From Marinobacter sp. F4218 (GTDB lineage: Bacteria; Pseudomonadota; Gammaproteobacteria; Pseudomonadales; Oleiphilaceae): DNA of 64,000 nucleotides. Below are positions 1 to 6,972 of the stretch, piece by piece; the stretch's first letter is position 1; each line of letters opens with the position of its first letter. Position numbers and translations under genes: made by a program. A model generated the notes under the pieces. That model had not been told where the DNA came from. It did not search any database and was given only the letters and a program-made list of their open reading frames with translations. The stretch spans positions 372,001-436,000 of the forward strand of contig NZ_JAHZIL010000003.1 of assembly GCF_019443085.1 (NCBI RefSeq), read 5' to 3'.

Positions 1-1327
1 ATCCTTTCAAGTGAAAGTAGTTCGCCATAATGTCACATGAAAAAGTAATACCTATGGCGGTGGCCATTACTTTAACTACTACAAAGAAGTCACCCCAAGA
101 ATAGTGGTTTTGCACTTTTCGAGCAAAATGATAGTTGATAAAGAAACTAATTACGCTTGTTGCAACGAAACCATAAAGCAGGTTTTCAATACTCATTGTC
201 CAAATGCCATAAACTATAGTGAAGGTTTGAAGTATTTTTTTAAAAATCTCGAGCTTTAATATATTTTCGGTTTTATCAAATACTTTAAAAACAATTCTGT
301 TAAACATTTCTTGCAAGTAGAAAAACGATGCAATAATGAGCATCTGCAAATAAAAGACTGCTGACACCCACTTGTCTCCATACAACACCGTAATGATTAA
401 TTCCGAGTAATAGAAAATCAACATACAAATAAGTGCGACAATTATAGTAAAAACTCTTACCACACTTTGGTAAAGCGCGTTAAACTCCATAGGCCGGTTT
501 TGTAATTTCGCCAGTGTGGAATAAACCACTCCTAACATAGCGCCTTGCAACACTCCTGTAGGCATTTCTTGTAACTTTTTTGCTTGGTAAAAATAGCCTG
601 CTTGTGTAATAGAAAAATATTTACCCAGTATCAGTTGATAAACGTTATCAAATGCAGTGTTTAACAAAGAAGAAAGTGTGGTGTTAATCCCAAACTTATA
701 AAACTGTGTGAATGCCTTAACACTGAATTGGTAAGTTCTTAAGGGGCCAACAAACAACCAAAGCAGAACAGTTAAGATCGCTGCGCTTGACAATTGCAGA
801 GCAACCAAAGCCCAAACTCCTGCTCCATTGAATGCTAATACAACAGCGATAATTGATGCCAATAAAATCGCTAGAAACTCATAACCGGCCTTTTTTTTAA
901 ATTGTAAATTTTTTATTAGCTTGGTTGCTTGCGTGACTCTTAACGCATTAATCAACAAAACAAACGAAGATACTATTAATATTTCTTTTAGGTTTGAGTC
1001 TTCATAAAAATCAGCAATAAATCCTGATGATGCAACAAATAATGTCATCAGCGTTAGTGAAACCACTAGGTTAAATATAAAAATTGTGGAGTAATCAACT
1101 TCTGTTGCATTTTGCTTGCGAACCAATGCGCCTGACAGACCTGACTCGGTTAAGACTGAGGCTACGACAATAAAGAACATTATAATTCCTACCTGCCCAA
1201 ATTCTTTTGGGCTAAGCAATCGCACCAAAATTATATTAGTTATTAAACCAACAGCAAGATAGCCGAACCGTCCTACAAAAGACCACAGCGTATTTACTAA
1301 TAGGCTTCGTGAAAGCTCGCGACTCAT
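1..1327 (-). CDS. wzx: Wzx-type lipopolysaccharide/EPS flippase (C-terminus beyond window)
   Basis: The minus-strand frame is open from an ATG at 1327 to the window edge (442 codons), so it is a partial gene. The product begins [17 protein letters not shown] and continues with [14 protein letters not shown], the entry typical of MOP-superfamily WzxC-like flippases, then many hydrophobic helices (for example around residues 80-100, 150-190 and 290-310). Such proteins flip undecaprenyl-linked repeat units across the inner membrane. The ATG overlaps the stop of the decayed upstream frame as ATGA, which could couple translation. The DNA is clearly more AT-rich than wzc upstream of it, suggesting separate acquisition. 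It lies downstream of wza-wzb-wzc and probably belongs to that export line. Family call is firm; the substrate is unknown. Confidence 0.88.
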   Translation of the reverse strand, partial: MSRELSRSLLVNTLWSFVGRFGYLAVGLITNIILVRLLSPKEFGQVGIIMFFIVVASVLTESGLSGALVRKQNATEVDYSTIFIFNLVVSLTLMTLFVASSGFIADFYEDSNLKEILIVSSFVLLINALRVTQATKLIKNLQFKKKAGYEFLAILLASIIAVVLAFNGAGVWALVALQLSSAAILTVLLWLFVGPLRTYQFSVKAFTQFYKFGINTTLSSLLNTAFDNVYQLILGKYFSITQAGYFYQAKKLQEMPTGVLQGAMLGVVYSTLAKLQNRPMEFNALYQSVVRVFTIIVALICMLIFYYSELIITVLYGDKWVSAVFYLQMLIIASFFYLQEMFNRIVFKVFDKTENILKLEIFKKILQTFTIVYGIWTMSIENLLYGFVATSVISFFINYHFARKVQNHYSWGDFFVVVKVMATAIGITFSCDIMANYFHLKG

Positions 1328-1384
1328 TTAAACTCACATAACTTAAAAATATTTAGTCCTGTAGAATTTGCTTGGGACTTTCGA

Positions 1385-1895
1385 TCAGGGATAGCTAACT
1401 CATTGATCAGCACGATATTCAGGTCGCGCTGGGTATTTTCGAGAACTTCGGCGGCTTCTGCTTTTTGAATAGATTCTGCCTTTTTAGTGCCCGCAATGGT
1501 GAGGCTGAGATACAAGGCGTCAACCAGCGTGGCAATATCGGGCGTCACCTTTTTAGTGGTCGTCGCCCGGTGCTCTTTATCGCCGGGGGTTATTGCGCTC
1601 CAGGCAAACAAGTCTTTGTTAATGTCGGAGCGGAGACTCGGTCCAGCACCAGTGCGCAATCCACTTCGGTGGCTCCCGAGTATACCGCGGATCTATACAC
1701 CACAATATCGCCATTCTTCAGCGTCCTAGCAATGGTTTCAGTGGCTTTTATCAGCGGGGCTAAATCGGGCCGTTTATGCTCGTCGTTCGGGATTGGTACC
1801 TGGACAATAGAGACATTGCAGCCAGCCAGATTGTCATTGTTGACAGTGGTGAGTGGGTCAGCCCCCGTTTGGGATCAGACATTGGGCCCTTCAGT
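1385..1895 (-). pseudogene. Remnant of a UDP-sugar 6-dehydrogenase (WbpO/TviB type)
   Basis: Two frames together match the middle of the intact dehydrogenase at 12.0-13.3 kb. One frame reads CNVSIVQVPIPNDEHKRPDL and then [17 protein letters not shown], matching the intact [19 protein letters not shown] and [18 protein letters not shown] frameshift near 1640-1655 moves the match to a second frame with [18 protein letters not shown] and [15 protein letters not shown], matching [18 protein letters not shown] and [15 protein letters not shown]. The N-terminal nucleotide-binding domain and the whole C-terminal half, with the catalytic Cys region, are missing. The second frame stays open to a TGA that overlaps the wzx start, so a short peptide could still be translated. 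Confidence 0.85.
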
Positions 1896-1967
1896 GAAAG
1901 TCCTTGGCAGATCAGCACCTTAAGGTTGCTTAGAGCCGCTGCGGCCCGCACCAGGACGCAATTTTAA

Positions 1968-4193
1968 TCAAGCCTTATCAACTTTGTATTCGTAATTGTA
2001 ATAGCCGTAGCCACCATACGCAGAAGCTTTCTTGACAACGGCATTAAAGACAACCCCCTTCACCTCAACTCCATTTTGCTCGAACCGACGCTTGGTAAGC
2101 TCTATCTCTTTCACCTGGTTCGTGCCAAACCGTGCCACCAGCATGGTGGTGCCAGCGTGCTTACCGACGATGGCTGGATCGGTTACCGCCAAGATGGGTG
2201 GAGTGTCTATAATTACGAGGTCATATTTCGCGGAAATTCCATCCAGAAACTCATCGAAGCGTTTGCTCATCAGTAATTCAGAGGGGTTAGGAGGGGTCGT
2301 TCCCCGGCAAACGAAATCCAGGCCCTCAAGGCCAGAAGGCAGAATAACCTCTTCCGAAGTGGCCTTGCCGCCAAGAAGGTCCGAAAGACCTTTTTCGTTC
2401 CGAATTCTTAGCACATCATGGGAAAAGCCTCGACGCAGATCGCCGTCAATAAGCAGCACTTTCTGGTCGCCCATAGCCATGACCGCGGAAAGATTGACGG
2501 AGACAAAACTTTTACCTACCCCCGGGCTGGGGCCAGATATCATCAGAATATTGTTTTTCGCGTCCATCATGCCAAAGTGGAGACTGGTTCGCAGGCTTCG
2601 CAGCGACTCGACCGCAAGATCCGCCGGGTTAACCACAGCGAGCAGGCCAGAAGCTCGCTCTCCGCCTCGAAGCTTAGCTCTGCTTTTCGGTTTCTGTAAC
2701 TCAGACTGTGTTTCCGAGAGTGGAATGCTCGCGTAGACCGGCAAGCCTATTTTTTCGATGTCTTCCGGGTTTTCCACGCCTCGGTTCAGAGCAGATCTGA
2801 GCAGTACGATGCCGACTCCGACCATGCCGCCCAACAAAAACCCCAACACTACGATCAAAGAACGTTTTGGTTTTACCGGCTCGGCCGTATTCACTGCGGC
2901 CTCATCCACTACCCGTACATTGCCGACGGTACCTGCTCGGGCTATGTCTAATTGCTGGATATTGGAGAGCATCTGTAGATAGATCTCGTTACCGACTTCA
3001 ACGTCCCGGCGGAGTCTCACCAGCTCTTGCTGAGTCTCCGGTAAGGTACCGATTCTGCGATCCAATTCGGCCCGGCGCTGTTTAAGCTCCGCCATCTGGG
3101 ATGCCCAGGCCTTATAACGGGGATGTGTGGGCTGGAAGCGCTGCTCAATCTCCGCCCGTTGAATTTCCAACTCGGAAATACGGGTTTCCAGCTCCACTAT
3201 CTGTTCAAGCAGCGAGCTGCCTTCGGCAGTGATATCAATGGTTTCCGCCGTTACTTGATATTCGTTCAGGCGCTTCTCGGCCGCCTCCAGGTCCTTCCTC
3301 ACTTGCGGCAACTGGCTACGCAAAAACTCCAGCGACTGTGCTGCTTCCGCGCTGCTTCGCTGGACATTCTGGCGAACGTAGTTCTTGCCTACTTCATCCA
3401 GGATGGTTTCTGCCATCTCCGGATTCGGATGCTCGTACGTCAAGGCAATAATGCCTGAGCCTTTGCCCTTTTCGCTGGCCCCGATATCGCGTTGTAATTC
3501 GACGGCAGCACTGTAGTCAGATTGCTTGGTAACATTGAAGAGTGTACCAGGCCGGGCAACGAGCTCCGTCACCATCACGGAATACCGACCCTCGCTGGCC
3601 AGTTCATTGGTGTTACCGGTCATAAGTAGCTGACGTTCTTCATCCAGCAACTCCCAGCCATGGTCAGTCGCTCTCAGAATAAAATTCCCAGTTTGTCCCG
3701 GAACTTCCATTCGAGTGATTTTCAGCTTCTCGCCGCCCCAGGCGTACCGGGCGCCCCATAGCGGTTTTGCCACCTCGCCGGGCCCGCCGTCAAAGCGCCG
3801 CGCAATGGCCTCACCGACTATCGGGAAATAGTTTGGAGCGACCACAATGTCCAGATTGAGATTCTCCACCACCTTGCCCAATACCCGCCGACTTTTGATG
3901 AGCTGGATTTCAGTTTCCGCGTTGGAGGGGGATTCCAGCAGGCCCGACAGGTTCTCCATGCCGGGAAGGCCGCCCTGTTTGTCCTCCACCTGGATCAGAC
4001 TATTCGCCTGGTATATTGGGGGCTGTAGCAGCGCATACGCGACGCCAACCGCCGTGAACGCCAGAGTGACGGCGATGATCAGCCATCGGCCGTCCCACAA
4101 GGTTCCGAAGAGTGCTAGAAGATCAATTTCATCATCATCCCTGATCCCGTTCATGTCGGACGGTCTTGCGGAGCTAATCGTACTGTCGGTCAT
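1968..4193 (-). CDS. wzc: Wzc-like polysaccharide co-polymerase / bacterial tyrosine autokinase
   Basis: This 741-residue inner-membrane protein controls chain length and export of exopolysaccharide and autophosphorylates on tyrosine. It has a Wzz-type N-terminal domain with one membrane helix near residues 36-56, a large periplasmic region with coiled-coil stretches, a second helix near 443-465, and a cytoplasmic BY-kinase domain. The kinase shows Walker A GPSPGVGKS near 555, Walker A' VLLIDGD near 585 and the Walker B-like DLVIIDTPP near 662. The tail is a tyrosine cluster (YGGYGYYNYEYK), the usual autophosphorylation site. It starts 5 bases after the wzb stop, and Wzb is the expected cognate phosphatase. 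Length and architecture are those of full-length proteobacterial Wzc proteins. Confidence 0.95.
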   Translation of the reverse strand: MTDSTISSARPSDMNGIRDDDEIDLLALFGTLWDGRWLIIAVTLAFTAVGVAYALLQPPIYQANSLIQVEDKQGGLPGMENLSGLLESPSNAETEIQLIKSRRVLGKVVENLNLDIVVAPNYFPIVGEAIARRFDGGPGEVAKPLWGARYAWGGEKLKITRMEVPGQTGNFILRATDHGWELLDEERQLLMTGNTNELASEGRYSVMVTELVARPGTLFNVTKQSDYSAAVELQRDIGASEKGKGSGIIALTYEHPNPEMAETILDEVGKNYVRQNVQRSSAEAAQSLEFLRSQLPQVRKDLEAAEKRLNEYQVTAETIDITAEGSSLLEQIVELETRISELEIQRAEIEQRFQPTHPRYKAWASQMAELKQRRAELDRRIGTLPETQQELVRLRRDVEVGNEIYLQMLSNIQQLDIARAGTVGNVRVVDEAAVNTAEPVKPKRSLIVVLGFLLGGMVGVGIVLLRSALNRGVENPEDIEKIGLPVYASIPLSETQSELQKPKSRAKLRGGERASGLLAVVNPADLAVESLRSLRTSLHFGMMDAKNNILMISGPSPGVGKSFVSVNLSAVMAMGDQKVLLIDGDLRRGFSHDVLRIRNEKGLSDLLGGKATSEEVILPSGLEGLDFVCRGTTPPNPSELLMSKRFDEFLDGISAKYDLVIIDTPPILAVTDPAIVGKHAGTTMLVARFGTNQVKEIELTKRRFEQNGVEVKGVVFNAVVKKASAYGGYGYYNYEYKVDKA

Positions 4194-4198
4194 TGCGG

Positions 4199-4642
4199 TT
4201 ATTTATCCAGGTATTTGAGCCAGCTATTTGTGGCTTCATCGATCAGTTCATAAGCGTGTTCAAAGGCCGGACGTTGCTGGCGGTAGGGATCGGGCACAGG
4301 TTGGTTGTCCTGCCACTTGCCCAGCAGAAAGGCCCGGCCCCGGATCTGTGGCGCCAGTTCGTGTAGCTTTTTGAGGTGGCCCTCCTCCATCGCCAGGATC
4401 AGGTCTGACTGGGTAAGCATTTCCGCCGTTACCTGTCGGGCCCGGTGCCCGGTAGCATCTATACCCTGCCCCTTGAGGATTGCCAGAGCCGTTTCGTCCG
4501 CTGGCTTGCCAACCAACGCGCCAATGCCCGCGGACGTGACCGATTTATCCGAACGATGGGTCAGTTTGGCGCGTAGCAGATACTCGGCCATTGGGCTGCG
4601 ACAGATATTACCAACACAGATAATCAGAATTCTTTTAAACAT
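4199..4642 (-). CDS. wzb: Low-molecular-weight protein tyrosine phosphatase Wzb
   Basis: This 147-residue cytoplasmic phosphatase is expected to dephosphorylate the tyrosine tail of Wzc and so permit cycles of polymer export. The catalytic P-loop CX5R is at residues 9-15 (CVGNICR, followed by S), and the general-acid loop appears as PVPDPY about 30 residues before the C-terminus. Length and motifs are those of the Wzb/Etp/Ptp family. The gene sits between wza (4 bases upstream) and wzc (5 bases downstream) on the same strand, the classical order, so co-transcription is very likely. Confidence 0.95.
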   Translation of the reverse strand: MFKRILIICVGNICRSPMAEYLLRAKLTHRSDKSVTSAGIGALVGKPADETALAILKGQGIDATGHRARQVTAEMLTQSDLILAMEEGHLKKLHELAPQIRGRAFLLGKWQDNQPVPDPYRQQRPAFEHAYELIDEATNSWLKYLDK

Positions 4643-4646
4643 GGAG

Positions 4647-5753
4647 TTAGAAGTTGTTCGAAACTTCCTCTTCAGCGATAGAGAAAAAATAAACAGCCTG
4701 TGCGGTCGGCAGGATCTGCGTAATCAGACGGTTCCAGCGAGCGATTGGTGCCGCTGTCACGTAGACAATATCCCGCGGTTGCAGCTGAAACTGGTCCGCC
4801 AAAATCAGTGCCGTGGCGTTTCGGGCGTAAAGCTGGAAAACCTCGGCGATCTTACCGGTCTCTTCAGGTGCTTTGCGGATAACAAACACGCCATTGGCAT
4901 TTGCGATACTTTGGTCAAAACCGCCGGACTCGGTCAGTGCCTCGGCAAGAGTGATATCTGAACGCCCCACGTTCAGGCTCGTGGGCTTGATAACCTCACC
5001 CAGCACGAAGATTTTCGCCGCGTCATTGCGGGACACGTGGATGATGTCGTTCGGGCGCAGAAGCACGTTTTCGCGAGTATCGCCCTGCCGGTAAAGATCC
5101 CGCAATGAATAACGGGTTGTTTCTGCATTCCGGGTCAGCGTCACGTCCGTCCAGTCCGCGACTTCAGTCAGGCCACCGGCGTTGCTGACGGCTTGCAGCA
5201 AGGTCAGGGGCACATTGGTGATCGGCTGGGTGCCGGGCTGTTTTACCTCGCCCGTCAGATAGACGCGCTTGGAACGGAACGATGCCACGGTTACGTCTAC
5301 CTGGGGTGATTCAATATATTTGGCGAGCCTTTTACGGAGGATATCCCGAATTTCCGTTACCTTGAGCCCGGCGACTTCAACCTCACCCACGTACGGATAA
5401 AAGATGGTGCCATCGCTGTGCACCCAGTTACCGGCCTCGGAAGGGCTACGGTCGGAACCGGCCGGAATGGTTAGTTCGGGGTGGTCCCAAACGGTGATGC
5501 TCAGGATATCGCCACGGTTAACGACATAGTCGTAATCCTTGATTTCGGCCTCAAGCTGTTCGTTCAGCACCGGATTCCGATCCGGCTTTACCATCCTTTC
5601 CTCGAGCAACTTCGGTGTGATCGCATAGATATCGACCATCTTTTCCAGGTCAACACTTTCGCCCTCTTCCTGATCATAGGGTATATGGGCACCGGGAATG
5701 ACTGAACAGCCGGCAAGGGAGAGGATAGCGAACAGGGATAGTAAGGCTTTCAT
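4647..5753 (-). CDS. wza: Wza-like outer-membrane polysaccharide export lipoprotein
   Basis: The 368-residue product begins with a lipoprotein signal peptide whose lipobox LAGC places the acylated Cys at residue 16. A polysaccharide export (Poly_export) domain follows near residues 75-165, with VVNRGDILSITVWDHPEL, then SLBB-type repeats (for example VYLTGEVKQPGTQPI and IFVLGEVIKPTSLNV). The C-terminal stretch FQLQPRDIVYVTAAPIARWN leads into the final amphipathic helix that forms the outer-membrane pore in Wza. It is the first gene of wza-wzb-wzc. Only about 45 bases separate its start from a terminator-like hairpin, leaving little room for an independent promoter, so transcription probably also arrives from the yjbH side. 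Confidence 0.95.
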   Translation of the reverse strand: MKALLSLFAILSLAGCSVIPGAHIPYDQEEGESVDLEKMVDIYAITPKLLEERMVKPDRNPVLNEQLEAEIKDYDYVVNRGDILSITVWDHPELTIPAGSDRSPSEAGNWVHSDGTIFYPYVGEVEVAGLKVTEIRDILRKRLAKYIESPQVDVTVASFRSKRVYLTGEVKQPGTQPITNVPLTLLQAVSNAGGLTEVADWTDVTLTRNAETTRYSLRDLYRQGDTRENVLLRPNDIIHVSRNDAAKIFVLGEVIKPTSLNVGRSDITLAEALTESGGFDQSIANANGVFVIRKAPEETGKIAEVFQLYARNATALILADQFQLQPRDIVYVTAAPIARWNRLITQILPTAQAVYFFSIAEEEVSNNF

Positions 5754-5797
5754 CCGATCTTGGGTTTCCGTGGTTTACTGCAGGTTCTGAGGAATAC

Positions 5798-5827
5798 AAA
5801 AGGGGCTGGATAAGCCAGCCCCTTTTT
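5798..5827 (-). terminator. Stem-loop between the lipoprotein gene and wza
   Basis: Perfect arms AAAAGGGGCTGG (5798-5809) and CCAGCCCCTTTT (5815-5826) surround a 5-base loop, with short T runs on both strands. It lies 19 bases after the stop of the upstream lipoprotein gene and 45 bases before wza. It resembles a rho-independent terminator, but both flanking genes read in the same direction in what looks like one operon. A partial terminator or attenuator overcome by RfaH is a possible role (inference). Confidence 0.7.
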
Positions 5828-5845
5828 CTTACGCGGGGTTAGCGG

Positions 5846-6796
5846 TTAAGAGCCAGTGCCGCCGGTTCCGCCTGTCGGAGTTTCTTCATTCTCGATAGAC
5901 AACTGGATTGCGGCATTTGCGATCTCATCCTGAAGGGCCTGTGCACCAATTTCTTGAGTGGTAGGAACTTTCACCTCGACCGCGATCGCTTCAGGTACGT
6001 AGCTGCGGTCAGCGTTTACCAGCTCAGGCAACGCGAGGCCAGAGACATCGTTTTGAACCGCTGCATTGATTGCCACCGCATCGATATTGTTGACCAAAGC
6101 ACCAAAAGCGGCAGCGTTTTCGCCATTTGCATTTGCTTCAGCCTGCGGGAGCAGGGTAGCAATGTTCTGGGATATTACCTGATTAACCAAGTGTGCTGTA
6201 GCCGCGGCGCGGCGAGCGCTGTCGTTGGCGGCATCATCATTTTTCAGCGCCACCGGATCGTAGGACAAGAGGTCGATGTTGTCCGCGAGTCCCATTGCAG
6301 CGCGCAACTGAGCTTCCTGTTCGGCGATTATTTCGCTGATAGAAGCTACTGAGCCCGCCGCCAGAGCATTTTCGGTTTGCATCTGAACGATGGTACTAAA
6401 GCCACTGATCGCTTTTGTGCCTGCAGGGGCAAGCAGTTTCAGATTCACATCGACCAGTTGCCCGGAATCTTCATCAATGGTGTTGGCGTCCGCTTCCACA
6501 ACCATCGGTGTGAGCAGCTGGGCGTCGGTCAGGCCTTCGATGCTGAACTGGCCACCATTAACAGTCTCGGAACTGGGCTCGCCATCGTCGCACTGCTTGT
6601 TCAGGTTTTCGTCCACACATACCTTGGCACCTCTTAAGTAACCATCGTAGGCAAAACCGCTCACAGCGCCGGTGCCGGCTGGCGATTCCTGCGTCGGGTA
6701 ATCGCTACCTGAGCAACCTGCCAAAATCATCATGGGTGCCAGGATGGCTGAAGCAAAGAGGTTGCGCTGGAAATTTCCATTTTTCAACTGAGTCAT
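5846..6796 (-). CDS. Alanine-rich lipoprotein with a Ca-loop-like motif
   Basis: The 316-residue product has a lipoprotein signal peptide ending in LAGC, with the acylated Cys at residue 28. A compact domain follows with SGFAYDGYLRGAKVCVD, then ENLNKQCDDGEPSSET. This D-x-N-x-N-x-x-C-D-x-G-E pattern recalls calcium-binding loops and recurs in uncharacterised lipoproteins of marine gammaproteobacteria. The rest is rich in Ala, Asn and Glu and predicted mostly helical, ending in a Gly/Thr tail. It lies between yjbH and wza on the same strand, so it is probably an accessory part of the export system, perhaps in the place held by YjbF-like lipoproteins. No enzymatic function can be assigned. Confidence 0.75.
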   Translation of the reverse strand: MTQLKNGNFQRNLFASAILAPMMILAGCSGSDYPTQESPAGTGAVSGFAYDGYLRGAKVCVDENLNKQCDDGEPSSETVNGGQFSIEGLTDAQLLTPMVVEADANTIDEDSGQLVDVNLKLLAPAGTKAISGFSTIVQMQTENALAAGSVASISEIIAEQEAQLRAAMGLADNIDLLSYDPVALKNDDAANDSARRAAATAHLVNQVISQNIATLLPQAEANANGENAAAFGALVNNIDAVAINAAVQNDVSGLALPELVNADRSYVPEAIAVEVKVPTTQEIGAQALQDEIANAAIQLSIENEETPTGGTGGTGS

Positions 6797-6972
6797 AACT
6801 AGCCTCTACATCTGCTGAGTGAGCTTTTGCACGTTTTCTTGGTTTTGGTTATTGCTTCTTGATTATTCGTCGGTGCTGGCTAATAGGAAGCTACGTAGCC
6901 TCACTATAGAGAACAAGTATTAAAACGCAATGTTCTCTGTTTAAATTCAGAACCTTGTGATTTACGCCAACA

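Noticed and set aside
2032..2736. Long plus-strand open frame opposite wzc
   Set aside because: It is antisense to the kinase domain, with no motif or ribosome site.
4279..4290. GGCGGTAGG on the plus strand, resembling the ops core
   Set aside because: It lies antisense inside wzb and lacks the CGTG end; the transcribed strand there is minus.
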